From Helicobacter cetorum (lineage in GTDB: Bacteria > Campylobacterota > Campylobacteria > Campylobacterales > Helicobacteraceae), in the NCBI RefSeq assembly GCF_900198405.1, contig NZ_FZMR01000009.1, positions 1 through 64,000 of the forward strand: a stretch of 64,000 bases of DNA. The letters run 5' to 3'. Every line of letters begins with the position of its first letter. Positions within the stretch are counted from its first letter, which is position 1. Shown here one piece after another: positions 10,809-19,078 of the stretch. A program made the position numbers and the translations under genes. Under the pieces are notes generated by a model. That model did not search any database. It saw only the letters and a list, made by a program, of their open reading frames with translations, and was not told where the DNA came from.

Positions 10809-12185
10809 ATGTTAAAAATATATAGAAATATTATTTTTTTATCATTGCCCTTGTTCTGCCATGCTATAAAGAGTGAACTTTTTATCAGTGTAGGCTATCA
10901 ATTTTCTCAGTCTAATGTAGAAACAATTCATAAAATTTATAAGCCTATGTCTAATTTGGCTTTTTTAAATGCCCCTCCCTTTGACCCTAATTTACCAAAC
11001 GCTCAAAAACGCCTTTTTTTACAAACCATTGGCGGATACCAAGCCCATGATATTGCCTCAATGTGTCAAAACCGCCAAGCCTTGTGTAATAGTCAAGACC
11101 AAAGCCTACTAAATTCTAGCGTGCAACCTACTTATCTTAACCCTCTTTTAAAACCAGCTTACTCTCAAATGAATAGATTGCTTTTTAATCATCATAGTAA
11201 TTGCAATAGAAATAACCCTACAAACCAACAAATCTGCAACCCCCCTAATAGCTTCTTGAAAGCTTTACAAACAATAAACTACAATCTCTTTGGAGCTATC
11301 AATATTGCTAAGAAAAACAACGCTATCTTAAGCCAAAATAATGCAGATTTAAATCTTGTAAATAATAATTTTAATGCGATTAGTAATAGTTTAAATCAAA
11401 TTCCTAATGCTTTATCAAAAATTATCAACAACAGCTCGTTTTTAAACTCTGATTACAGAAAGGCTGTTATCTCAACAGCTGATATTTTGAATTATGGCGT
11501 TCAAATCGCTAAAGATACAACTCAAGCTCTCTCTAAAGAAACAAAAGCCTTAAAAAATGTGCGAGATAACTTAGGTAGTCCTAAAGAAAATCCACAAGAT
11601 TCTTCTCTCATTGTTATTGAAAACGAATTTAGCTTGCAACAAACCACTCAAAAATTCTCTTTATTTGGCAATGGTGCGAGCATAAAACTTGGCGTTATGC
11701 ATCCTTTTTGGCTCTTTAATGTGGCTTTCAAAAACAAGCAAATTTTTTCATGGGATTATTATGCATTCTTAGATTACAACTATTCTAAACTTCCTCTAAA
11801 TGAGCAACAAAACAACATGTCTTTTTTAGCTTATGGAATAGGGAGTGAGCTAGTTTTGCATGTCTTTCGCACTAAAAAGACTAAATGGGGGCTTGATGTT
11901 TATGGAGGTGGTGGAATAGCTGGAAATTCATATTTTTTAGACCAAAAGTCTTATAAGTCCCAATTTAAAATCCTTACCAAGCCAAAGCTATTCTCTGCGA
12001 CTTATTTTAATGCGTTTGCCAACACGGGAATACGCTTGATGAAAAATAAAAATGCCCTTGAAATTGATGTGAAATTCCCTTTTTTAAAGCACACAGAACA
12101 CCTTTATACAAGCTCTTCAGAAAACACCACTCTTAAATACCAACGCCACATCGTCCTAAGCGTGCGCTATATGCGTAAATTCTAA
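10809..12185 (+). CDS. Hop/Hor-type Helicobacter outer-membrane protein
   Basis: This is a 458-residue protein starting at the ATG at 10809, preceded by AGGA; an earlier in-frame methionine at 10755 would give an unlikely N-terminus. A signal peptide (IIFLSLPLFCHA) precedes ELFISVGYQFSQS, matching the Hop consensus in which the mature N-terminus forms the first barrel strand. The middle contains Asn-rich helical sequence and several Cys. The last 200 residues form a beta-barrel (FLDYNYSKLPL, AYGIGSELVLHVF) ending RHIVLSVRYMRKF with the aromatic terminal residue needed for outer-membrane insertion. It could be an adhesin or a porin; no close named homologue is recognised. The gene is divergent from fecA and converges on acpS with four bases of overlap. 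Confidence 0.82.
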   Translation: MLKIYRNIIFLSLPLFCHAIKSELFISVGYQFSQSNVETIHKIYKPMSNLAFLNAPPFDPNLPNAQKRLFLQTIGGYQAHDIASMCQNRQALCNSQDQSLLNSSVQPTYLNPLLKPAYSQMNRLLFNHHSNCNRNNPTNQQICNPPNSFLKALQTINYNLFGAINIAKKNNAILSQNNADLNLVNNNFNAISNSLNQIPNALSKIINNSSFLNSDYRKAVISTADILNYGVQIAKDTTQALSKETKALKNVRDNLGSPKENPQDSSLIVIENEFSLQQTTQKFSLFGNGASIKLGVMHPFWLFNVAFKNKQIFSWDYYAFLDYNYSKLPLNEQQNNMSFLAYGIGSELVLHVFRTKKTKWGLDVYGGGGIAGNSYFLDQKSYKSQFKILTKPKLFSATYFNAFANTGIRLMKNKNALEIDVKFPFLKHTEHLYTSSSENTTLKYQRHIVLSVRYMRKF

Positions 12186-12529
12186 AGGACAACCACCACC
12201 GCTATAGCAAAGCCAGCGTCATGGCTAATGCTCGCATTCAAACTTTGGATTTTAAAATAGTCCATTTTTTCTTTAGAGAGAGTTACTAAAGGGGCGTTTT
12301 TAGGGCTTTTAGAAATGTGTATATCTAAAAAACTCAATTCCTTACCAATGCCTACTTTTAATGCTTTAGAGCAAGCCTCTTTAAGGGCAAAAAATCCGGC
12401 AATGGTGCTAGGCTTATCTTTACACAAATCAATTTCGCTTGATGAGAGAAAACGCTCTAAGAACTTCATTTTAAAGCGTTCCAAACTCCTCTCTATCCTA
12501 GAAATAGAGACAATATCCACCCCAACCAT
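12182..12529 (-). CDS. acpS: Holo-[acyl-carrier-protein] synthase AcpS
   Basis: AcpS transfers phosphopantetheine from coenzyme A to acyl carrier protein, activating it for fatty acid synthesis. The 115-residue length is normal for the small trimeric type. Signature motifs are GVDIVSISRIERS at the N-terminus (the Mg-binding Asp) and GFFALKEACSKALKVG (residues about 45-60, with the Mg-binding Glu), followed by NASISHDAGFAIAVVV. It is downstream of fliL on the same strand with a 13-base gap, the order found in H. pylori. Confidence 0.95.
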   Translation of the reverse strand: MVGVDIVSISRIERSLERFKMKFLERFLSSSEIDLCKDKPSTIAGFFALKEACSKALKVGIGKELSFLDIHISKSPKNAPLVTLSKEKMDYFKIQSLNASISHDAGFAIAVVVVL

Positions 12530-12542
12530 GCTAAATAAAAAG

Positions 12543-13103
12543 CTATTGGATTACAAAATCAGTAAAAAAGACATTCTTAATAAAACCATCAATCAAAAAT
12601 GAATTTAAATGGCTTTTAATCTCATCTTTAAGCTTATTCTTGCCCTTATTAGTAACCACTTCTTCTACACTCTTAGAAGATAAAATTTCTATAATAGTAT
12701 CTTTAATAGCGGTATCTTTAATCTTAATTTCATTGAGTAACTTCTCATTATTGAGTTCTAATGAAATAGAAGTTTTGAGATAGCGTCTGCCATTTTGAGA
12801 AACTAGATTCACCACAAAAGGTGCATCAATAGCATACAAAGGTCCAAGCACTAGATACTGCTGAATATTAGAACCCTCTTTAGGCTCTTGGGCTTTTTGT
12901 TTATTGGCGTCTGCACTAGCCTCTTTAGTTGCTGTGGGGGCATTATTATCCTTATCTTTTGCCTCTTCTTTATTCCCCATAAGGAGCATAACAATCACCC
13001 CTACCAATAAGAGCATGACTACCACACTTCCAATCACCACAAATAAAAGGGCTTTGCTTTTTTTGGGGGTTTGCTCCGTGTTTTCTTGAGATTCCTCTGT
13101 CAT
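12543..13103 (-). CDS. fliL: Flagellar basal-body protein FliL
   Basis: FliL surrounds the stator of the flagellar motor at the inner membrane and supports torque generation. The 186-residue protein has a short cytoplasmic N-terminus (TEESQENTEQTPKK), one membrane helix (residues about 19-43, LLFVVIGSVVVMLLLVGVIV), a flexible Lys/Glu/Ala-rich linker, and a periplasmic domain (about 80-186) with YAIDAPFVVNLVSQNGRRYL and KSHLNSFLIDG near the end, as in the family. It is nine bases downstream of rsmD and just upstream of acpS. Confidence 0.92.
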   Translation of the reverse strand: MTEESQENTEQTPKKSKALLFVVIGSVVVMLLLVGVIVMLLMGNKEEAKDKDNNAPTATKEASADANKQKAQEPKEGSNIQQYLVLGPLYAIDAPFVVNLVSQNGRRYLKTSISLELNNEKLLNEIKIKDTAIKDTIIEILSSKSVEEVVTNKGKNKLKDEIKSHLNSFLIDGFIKNVFFTDFVIQ

Positions 13104-13112
13104 GCCTATCCT

Positions 13113-13721
13113 TTATTGAAAATAACTTAAAGTTGTTTTTCCAAACTTTTTTTGCTTGATTATAGCTAAAGTTACAAGATTTTTAGGTATTTTATACACG
13201 CTCTCGTGTTCAAACACAATTAAAAGATTTAATTTTTTAGAATGTTTTAGCAAATTTTCAAGCGCTTGAAAACACTTCTCATAAATACCCAAAAAACCGC
13301 TTGTTTCAAAAGGTGGGTCTAAATAGATAATATTCAAAACACTATCTTTTAGAGGTAATACAGACAAATGCTTAAAAGCATCATCGCAAAATGCGCTCGC
13401 TTGTATAGGGCATTGCAAACGCTTTTCTACTAAGGCAATATTTTCTAAAAGTGTGGCATAAGCACTCTTATTTTGCTCAAAAAATATTGCACTCTTTGCT
13501 CCCCTACTCAAAGCCTCTAGTCCCATAGACGCACTACCTGAAAACACTTCTATAAAATGCGCTCCATAAATTTCAGTTTGCAAGGTATTAAAAAAAGACT
13601 CTCTAACTATCGCTTTAGTGGGGCGTGTGCTAGAAACTTTAGGTAGATTTAAATTTAACCCCTTACACTCCCCTCCAATAATTTTAAATCTTTTTATAAG
13701 GGGTTTTTGATGATTTGGCAT
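13113..13721 (-). CDS. rsmD: 16S rRNA m2G966 methyltransferase RsmD
   Basis: RsmD methylates G966 of 16S rRNA using S-adenosylmethionine. The 202-residue protein has RIIGGECKG-like KIIGGECKGLNL, STRPTKAIVRESFFNTL, the SAM-binding FIEVFSGSASMGLEALSRGA (residues about 57-76) and the catalytic IIYLDPPFETSG (about 127-138). Its start overlaps the end of the small upstream gene by 28 bases, implying translational coupling. Confidence 0.92.
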   Translation of the reverse strand: MPNHQKPLIKRFKIIGGECKGLNLNLPKVSSTRPTKAIVRESFFNTLQTEIYGAHFIEVFSGSASMGLEALSRGAKSAIFFEQNKSAYATLLENIALVEKRLQCPIQASAFCDDAFKHLSVLPLKDSVLNIIYLDPPFETSGFLGIYEKCFQALENLLKHSKKLNLLIVFEHESVYKIPKNLVTLAIIKQKKFGKTTLSYFQ

Positions 13722-14023
13722 AGCTTTTTAGTGTACTCCTCTAATAATTCACGAATTTGACGCTCTTTTTCACTCTCTTTATGAAATAGCTGTTTGTTTT
13801 CTTGCAAAAAAAGTCTGTAAAATCTCTTAATATCTTCTTCAACACTTCTTTGACTCAAAGGCTCTCTTAAATATTTTTCTACCACACAAAGCGGTTTATT
13901 TGTATCTATAAATTTATCAGTTAAAACAAAATCGCAATCCTTTAAAGAAGATTGATAAACATTTAAGTAGCTTTCCAAAGCCTTTTGGCGCAATAATGAC
14001 TGACAAGAGATAAAAATTTTCAC
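13694..14023 (-). CDS. Small conserved hypothetical protein upstream of rsmD
   Basis: This is a 109-residue protein with no domain I can name. It starts MKIFISCQSLLRQKALESYL, with a predicted alpha/beta start followed by a charged helical second half (EEDIKRFYRLFLQENKQLF, KERQIRELLEEYTKKL). The equivalent position in H. pylori (HP0811) holds a hypothetical gene, so conservation of order supports it as real. The 28-base overlap with rsmD suggests co-translation. No signal peptide or membrane segment is seen. Confidence 0.7.
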   Translation of the reverse strand: MKIFISCQSLLRQKALESYLNVYQSSLKDCDFVLTDKFIDTNKPLCVVEKYLREPLSQRSVEEDIKRFYRLFLQENKQLFHKESEKERQIRELLEEYTKKLCQIIKNPL

Positions 14024-14256
14024 TAAAAGCCTCTCTTAATAATAGATATTGATTTTTGCTGAAGAAATTGTAAACTTCTTAAGCTTAAATATAGCTATTC
14101 TTACAAAAAGCACTTGGTATATTCTAGCCTTATTTCTTATTCCAACCTCCCTATTTCACAATACTTGATAAAGCGTAAAATATAAAATAATACGAAATTA
14201 AACTAAAATAATATAGATTAAACAAAAAGTAACAACCTCTATGCTATAATCACAGC

Positions 14257-14370
14257 GAGTAAGGGCAAGAAAACAAATAATATTCCTTCCTTCTTTACTA
14301 TCTTGGCATTTTAATAAAAACTTTTTCATTAAAATGTTCTCTTGCCCTTACGGCTGTTGCTATCAAAAAG
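14257..14370 (+). ncRNA. Candidate structured small RNA with C/U-rich loop
   Basis: A good TATAAT (14245-14250) precedes the sequence. A perfect 12-base inverted repeat, GTAAGGGCAAGA (14259-14270) with TCTTGCCCTTAC (14340-14351), closes a long stem. A second perfect 9-base hairpin sits inside (CATTTTAAT 14307-14315 with ATTAAAATG 14328-14336). The unpaired part between them contains CCTTCCTTCTTTACT, complementary to purine-rich ribosome-binding sites. No open frame spans it. I do not see the conserved cores of 6S, SRP, tmRNA or RNase P RNA, nor a clear U-rich terminator, so the 3' end is approximate. Confidence 0.45.
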
Positions 14371-14424
14371 TGAAGTCTCAATGTTGCATACTCTCTGTTG
14401 ATACACAACATTAAGTAATTATAC

Positions 14425-14438
14425 AAAAAAAAAAAAAA
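14425..14438 (+). repeat. A14 homopolymer upstream of a Hor-like gene
   Basis: This is a run of 14 A followed by CGATTT. The same A14-CGATTT combination occurs on the minus strand upstream of the coiled-coil outer-membrane gene (T14 at 45981-45994). Here it is about 175 bases before the start codon. No -10 box stands at the matching spacing on the plus strand; on the minus strand TATAAT follows the T run immediately. Confidence 0.7.
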
Positions 14439-14614
14439 CGATTTTTCAATGTAAAGTAAACTGATTTCTTAAACCCTCTAAAATTCCTGCAACTAACTGC
14501 GATAATTGTATCAAAACTACACTAAACGAGTTTTTATGTAAAGTTAACCAATTCCAAATAAATTTTTTTAGATATAATTAACACCACTAAAAATTACATA
14601 TAAAGGAATATAAT

Positions 14615-15355
14615 ATGAACCAATCATTAACAAAAATTTCACTTCAATTAGCCTTTATCCTTAGTGTTGTCAATGCAGAACAGAGCGGATTTTTCTTGCA
14701 AGGCTCTTATGAAGTGGGTCAAGCCTACTACAACAATAAGCTTATTATAGATGGAAAAACCGATTTTAACCGCCATCAAAAACAAACCACTCAAGGGTTT
14801 GGTGTTGGTGTAGGGTATAACCAACTTTTTGGTCAAAAAGGTTGGGTAGGCTTACGCTATTATGGCTTTTATGATTGGGCAGAGGCAAAATTTGGCACGC
14901 AACATTTTGAAGGAGGGTTTTTAAGCAAAAATGGGCTTAATTCAAACATGAATATCAATACCTATGGTGCTGGAATAGATTTGCTCATAAATTTTGTCAA
15001 TTTAGATAAGTTTAGCATGGGATTTTTTGGGGGAATGGCAGTAGGTGGGACGACTTGGAATGCTCAAGCTAAAAATAGAGATATTGTATGGAATGACACC
15101 CTAGATGAAAAGCAAGCCAAAAGCCTTTTAGCAGGAGATTATCAAAATAGTGTGGAGCTAAAAAGCACGGTGTTTCAATGGCTGTTTCACTTTGGCGTGC
15201 GTTCTGTAATCTCTCGCTATACGGGCTTAGAACTAAGTTTTAAAATCCCTATGGCTAAAACCCCTTATTTAAATATGGTTGGTGGGGATAGTAGCTATCA
15301 AGAGACTTTTAAACGCATGTATTCTTTTAATGTCTCTTATTATGTTATCTTTTAA
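14615..15355 (+). CDS. Small Helicobacter outer-membrane beta-barrel protein (Hor-like)
   Basis: This is a 246-residue protein preceded by AAAGGA. A signal peptide (LQLAFILSVVNA, cleavage after residue 21) is followed by EQSGFFLQGSYEVGQAYYNN, the usual mature start of Hop-superfamily proteins. The body is a barrel with GFGVGVGYNQLFGQKGWVG, LRYYGFYDWAEAKFG, and INTYGAGIDLLINFVN, ending MYSFNVSYYVIF. It lacks the large extracellular insert of Hop adhesins, so a small porin-like or structural role is likely; substrate unknown. A promoter with TATAAT lies about 35-40 bases before the start. It converges on the potassium channel gene with a gap of only 3 bases. Confidence 0.85.
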   Translation: MNQSLTKISLQLAFILSVVNAEQSGFFLQGSYEVGQAYYNNKLIIDGKTDFNRHQKQTTQGFGVGVGYNQLFGQKGWVGLRYYGFYDWAEAKFGTQHFEGGFLSKNGLNSNMNINTYGAGIDLLINFVNLDKFSMGFFGGMAVGGTTWNAQAKNRDIVWNDTLDEKQAKSLLAGDYQNSVELKSTVFQWLFHFGVRSVISRYTGLELSFKIPMAKTPYLNMVGGDSSYQETFKRMYSFNVSYYVIF

Positions 15356-15358
15356 AAT

Positions 15359-16516
15359 CTATAGAGAGACATAATCCACTTCTTTGGGCTTTTGCCTACT
15401 AGCGATAAGTTGCTTACAAGCCTTAACCCCCTCAGAAGTGCCAATCATTAAAAGTTTTGATTCGCTTGCAATGATAGTATCACCATCTGGCATAGGAATG
15501 TATTTGCCATCTTTTTGAATAATGCCAATTACAAACGCCTTAGTAACATCTCTAAAATGCGCCTCTCTTAATTTCCTTAATACAAGCCAACTATATTTTG
15601 GCACAATGATTTCTTCTAAGTCTAAAAGCGTGTCTTTTTTATAAATGAAACGCTCCAAGATATTTTCCATATCCGGACGCACCGCCATAGCACTCACTCG
15701 TTGTGCCATAAGCTTTGTAGGCGAAACAACCATATTAGCGCCTAGTTTTTTAAGCTTTTCTAAACCCTCATCACTATGAGCGCTTGCGATAATATAATAA
15801 GGCTTACGCTTTAATTCTTGCTCAAATAAACGCACGCTCACCATTAACGCCACATTTACAGGCAGAATTTTAGAGAACGCCACCACACCTTTAGCGCTGC
15901 TCAAATGGCTTTTGAGCATGGCTAGATTGGTATGCGGATCGCCTACAATATAATAAGGGTATTTATGCTTAATAGCCTCTTCTTCAAAATTAGGGTCATT
16001 ATCTACCACCACAAAAGGGATTTGAGCGGAGCGAAACTGCTTGCTTAATTCAATCGTATATTCATTGTGATAGCAAATCACATAATGGTCTTTAAGGCGT
16101 GCGATTTTATAAACCATACCTTTCTCCTTAATGAGTCTTGTAAGCGTGCCTTTATTGACCACGCTAATTAAAATAGCCACGCTAAAGGCAATAATTCCTG
16201 CCCCACAAAACATTAAAATTGAGGTTAAAAAGATGCTTATAGGCCCAAACTTATTTTCATTTAACGCCCCAAACCCTGTTGCAGTCATGGTATAAGTGGT
16301 TTGAAAGAAAGCTTGCATAAGCGTGTAATCTTCCAAAGCATAATAACCCAAAGTTCCTAGTAATACAAAAACTTGAATTAATACTAATGGGAGTCTAAAA
16401 ACCTTGAATTGTTCGTAAATTTCTGAATTAAGATTGACTTCAGGCGTGTTCTTTTTGCGTTTTCTAGCCCTAAAAGACCTTATTTTTCTAAGCAAAAAAC
16501 AAACTCCTAAATTCAA
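15359..16516 (-). CDS. kchA: KchA-type potassium channel with RCK domain
   Basis: This is a 385-residue inner-membrane channel. After a basic N-terminus (RKIRSFRARKRKKN) come two membrane helices (residues about 42-62 and 95-120) flanking a pore loop with TATGFGALNENKFGP, the unusual filter known from the H. pylori channel HpKchA in place of TVGYG. The rest is a cytoplasmic RCK region: HYVICYHNEYTIELSKQF (about 148-165) and VVVDNDPNFEEEAIKH form the Rossmann fold, and a TrkA-C-like lobe follows (about 300-375). In H. pylori the channel provides potassium homeostasis and is important in colonisation. It is followed upstream by rpmB, as in H. pylori. Confidence 0.92.
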   Translation of the reverse strand: MNLGVCFLLRKIRSFRARKRKKNTPEVNLNSEIYEQFKVFRLPLVLIQVFVLLGTLGYYALEDYTLMQAFFQTTYTMTATGFGALNENKFGPISIFLTSILMFCGAGIIAFSVAILISVVNKGTLTRLIKEKGMVYKIARLKDHYVICYHNEYTIELSKQFRSAQIPFVVVDNDPNFEEEAIKHKYPYYIVGDPHTNLAMLKSHLSSAKGVVAFSKILPVNVALMVSVRLFEQELKRKPYYIIASAHSDEGLEKLKKLGANMVVSPTKLMAQRVSAMAVRPDMENILERFIYKKDTLLDLEEIIVPKYSWLVLRKLREAHFRDVTKAFVIGIIQKDGKYIPMPDGDTIIASESKLLMIGTSEGVKACKQLIASRQKPKEVDYVSL

Positions 16517-16689
16517 ACAAAGCTAGGCACAAACTTAGTAAAAGAACCTACCTTGCTAAGAATTTTATTCTTATTTTTGAGTTTAATTTCCATAAACCCA
16601 CCTTTAAACATATTTAAAAACTAATACGCACACCGAAATTTAAGAAAACTCTTAAAAGTCAATGCCATAATAAAATAATAAAAGAGAGC

Positions 16690-16878
16690 TTAAGCCCCTT
16701 TACGCATAGTCCTTAGCGTAGAGGCCGCTACTCTAATGCGTCTAGTTGTGCCATCATCTAGCTGAACTCTAATAGAACGCAAATTGGGGAGTAAACGACG
16801 CTTATTCTTATTGTTAGCGTGGCTCACATGGTTACCTACCATAGGACCTTTAGCAGTTAATGCACATTTTCTTGCCAT
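16690..16878 (-). CDS. rpmB: 50S ribosomal protein L28
   Basis: This is a 62-residue basic protein matching L28: [20 protein letters not shown] at the start, [18 protein letters not shown] in the middle and [16 protein letters not shown] at the end. It carries no CxxC zinc pair. The gene is monocistronic, with an AGGATAAG ribosome-binding site before the ATG, and lies between kchA and the HpaA-like gene on the same strand. Confidence 0.96.
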   Translation of the reverse strand: MARKCALTAKGPMVGNHVSHANNKNKRRLLPNLRSIRVQLDDGTTRRIRVAASTLRTMRKGA

Positions 16879-16991
16879 AATCTTATCCTTATCTTTAGAA
16901 AAATGAATTTAGCATTATACTTTATTTAGCTTTAAAAATCACTAATATTCAAAAATTCACCCCCTCAAAACACCTCATTTTAAAAAACTCA

Positions 16992-17855
16992 TTATTTTTG
17001 AGATTCACCAACCTTAGATGTGTGGAGAGATTTTTTGATTTTATCAATAGCGTCTCTGTATCTAGAGATATTTTCTTCCGTAAGCTCTGCAACCGCTCTT
17101 TTCATAACCTCAACATAGATTCTATTTAAAATCTTATGAATTGCATCTTCTTTATTCTTTTCTAAACTTGCATGTTCAACTCTATTAGTGGCTCCATAAT
17201 CAGTATACGCATAAGAGAAAGTATGCGTAATCGCTCTAAAAGTTCCTACTTCCACGCCAAAATCATGGATTACCCTTCCGGTTTCTGGCTCATAAAAATT
17301 AAACCACACAGACCCCGAACTTTGGTCTACTAAAGTGTCTAAGTTAGGTTTAGTGGGGTCATTAAGATTCATTTTTAAATCTTCTAAAACCCCTACCCAA
17401 CCACGCAAATCTAAAACAGAAAAAACCTCTTTCTTTTCTTCAACACTTAAAGCGTCTTTGTCTTTAAAACGCAACACCTTATACCCTCTTTTTTCAAAAA
17501 TGCTCTGAATTTGATTAGCTAAAGCATCTTGAAATTTATCAATATAAGGTTTTAAGTTATCACTCACTTGAATATTTGGTGCTAAAATAGCAACAGAGCG
17601 ATTCCAAGGCTGACTTTGAGCAATATGCACCGGATAATTAAAATTTAAAGGCGTAATGTGTTCAGCACTTGTTTGCATATGTTCATGGTGCTTATGGTGT
17701 GTCTCAACAACTTTTTTGGCCTCTTTTGGCTCTGAACCCTTAGTTGCATTATTCGCTTGCTCAATTCCACAACCCACCAACACACTTGAAAGACCTACAG
17801 CAACCAATGCCTTAACAACACTCTTAGCATACTTAGATGCACACAAACTTCGCAT
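16992..17855 (-). CDS. HpaA-family lipoprotein
   Basis: This is a 287-residue lipoprotein. The ATG at 17855, nine bases after GGAG, is preferred over an upstream in-frame start at 17891. The N-terminus has basic residues, a hydrophobic stretch (VVKALVAVGLSSV) and the lipobox LVGC, so the mature protein would be anchored at Cys near residue 29. A His-rich patch (HHKHHEHMQ) follows. The remainder aligns by eye with the neuraminyllactose-binding haemagglutinin HpaA family (NYPVHIAQS, GWVGVLEDLKMNL, SGSVWFNFYEPETGRV). The H. pylori paralogue at this position is HP0492. Its function is not firmly known; HpaA itself is a surface and flagellar-sheath lipoprotein. Confidence 0.88.
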   Translation of the reverse strand: MRSLCASKYAKSVVKALVAVGLSSVLVGCGIEQANNATKGSEPKEAKKVVETHHKHHEHMQTSAEHITPLNFNYPVHIAQSQPWNRSVAILAPNIQVSDNLKPYIDKFQDALANQIQSIFEKRGYKVLRFKDKDALSVEEKKEVFSVLDLRGWVGVLEDLKMNLNDPTKPNLDTLVDQSSGSVWFNFYEPETGRVIHDFGVEVGTFRAITHTFSYAYTDYGATNRVEHASLEKNKEDAIHKILNRIYVEVMKRAVAELTEENISRYRDAIDKIKKSLHTSKVGESQK

Positions 17856-18017
17856 TATAAAATACTCCAAAATTAAGATATATAAATACATCTCTCATTA
17901 TACACCCATTTATACAAGCCTAAGTAAATCAATTTGTGTTAAAATAAGTCCAACAATTAGAAAACAGCATTTTTTTGTTTTTTGTTATCTTGAGTAGTCG
18001 CTTTTTTAAGGAATTTT

Positions 18018-19076
18018 ATGCTCTATTATTTATACAGCTATTTTAATATTAATCTTTTTCAATATTTAACCTTTAGGGCAGGGTTAGGATTTTTTATAGC
18101 CTTTTTTCTCACGCTTTTTTTAATGCCTAAATTTATTCTATGGGCAAAGGCTAAAAAGGCTAATCAACCGATTTCTAGCTATGTTTTAAGCCATCAAAAT
18201 AAAAAAGATACGCCTACTATGGGGGGCATTATTTTTGTTTTTTCAACCATTATTGCAAGTTTGTTATGTGCATCTTTGGATAATCTTTATGTTTTATTAG
18301 GAATAGTTGTATTAGTGGGTTTTAGTTTTGTAGGGTTTAGAGATGATTACACTAAAATTAGTCAAAAAAGCAATGCCGGAATGAGTGCGAAAACGAAATT
18401 TAGTATGCTTTTTGTGATTTCGCTTGTGGTATCTATTTTGTTGAGTTTTAAGGGGCTAGACACTTTCTTGTATTTGCCTTTTTTAAAAAACCCTTTGTTT
18501 GAAATGCCTGTAATTTTAGCCATTAGTTTTTGGGTGTTAGTTTTTTTATCTACAAGTAATGCCGTGAATTTAACCGACGGATTAGATGGTCTGGCCACTG
18601 TGCCTAGCATTTTTACCCTACTCAGTCTTTCAGTCTTTGTGTATGTAGCTGGGAATGCAGAATTTTCTAAATACTTGCTTTATCCAAAAGTTATAGATGT
18701 AGGGGAATTATTTGTGGTCTCTTTAGCTTTAATAGGCTCACTCTTTGGCTTTTTGTGGTATAACTGCAACCCTGCAAGCGTGTTTATGGGCGATAGTGGG
18801 AGCTTAGCCTTAGGGGGATTTATCGCTTATAATGCTATTGTTTCACACAATGAAGTCTTGCTTGTTTTAATGGGGTCTATTTTTGTTGTAGAAACCTTGT
18901 CTGTGATTTTACAAGTAGGAAGTTATAAAACTCGTAAAAAACGCCTTTTTTTAATGGCACCTATTCATCATCATTTTGAGCAAAAAGGTTGGGCAGAAAA
19001 TAAAGTGATTGTGCGTTTTTGGATAATTTCAATGTTAAGTAATTTAGTCGCCCTTTTAAGCTTGAAGGTGCGTTGA
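18018..19076 (+). CDS. mraY: Phospho-N-acetylmuramoyl-pentapeptide transferase MraY
   Basis: MraY makes lipid I by transferring phospho-MurNAc-pentapeptide to undecaprenyl phosphate at the inner membrane. The 352-residue protein has about ten membrane helices. Catalytic motifs are [12 protein letters not shown] (residues about 60-71), [15 protein letters not shown] (about 99-113, with the Asp pair), [13 protein letters not shown] (about 180-192), [12 protein letters not shown] near residue 257 and [13 protein letters not shown] near the C-terminus. murD follows almost without a gap, so the two peptidoglycan genes are co-transcribed. Confidence 0.97.
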   Translation: MLYYLYSYFNINLFQYLTFRAGLGFFIAFFLTLFLMPKFILWAKAKKANQPISSYVLSHQNKKDTPTMGGIIFVFSTIIASLLCASLDNLYVLLGIVVLVGFSFVGFRDDYTKISQKSNAGMSAKTKFSMLFVISLVVSILLSFKGLDTFLYLPFLKNPLFEMPVILAISFWVLVFLSTSNAVNLTDGLDGLATVPSIFTLLSLSVFVYVAGNAEFSKYLLYPKVIDVGELFVVSLALIGSLFGFLWYNCNPASVFMGDSGSLALGGFIAYNAIVSHNEVLLVLMGSIFVVETLSVILQVGSYKTRKKRLFLMAPIHHHFEQKGWAENKVIVRFWIISMLSNLVALLSLKVR

Positions 19077-19078
19077 AA

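Larger units (their letters stand above)
14024..14614. other. 591-base intergenic region with RNA candidate, A14 tract and promoter
   Basis: No protein gene is visible on either strand. From left to right it holds a TATAAT box (14245-14250), a hairpin-rich candidate RNA (14257-14370), a 7-base inverted repeat (AATGTTG near 14379 with CAACATT near 14407), an A14 homopolymer (14425-14438) and the promoter of the downstream outer-membrane gene (TATAAT at about 14573). Two imperfect repeats of ATGTAAAGT(T)AA lie at about 14449 and 14534. Confidence 0.6.

Noticed and set aside
14161-14250. An AapA-type type I toxin gene near the candidate RNA
   Set aside because: No short peptide frame with the AapA-like start (MATKHGK) was found on either strand.
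14257-14370. 6S, SRP, tmRNA or RNase P RNA as the identity of the hairpin region
   Set aside because: The conserved cores of those RNAs are not present (for example no GGAAGCAGC of SRP RNA or GAGGAAAGTC of RNase P), and the single-stranded bulge is one-sided.
19073-19078. TTG at 19073 as the murD start
   Set aside because: It overlaps the mraY stop and precedes an ATG six bases later that gives the conserved MKISLFG start.
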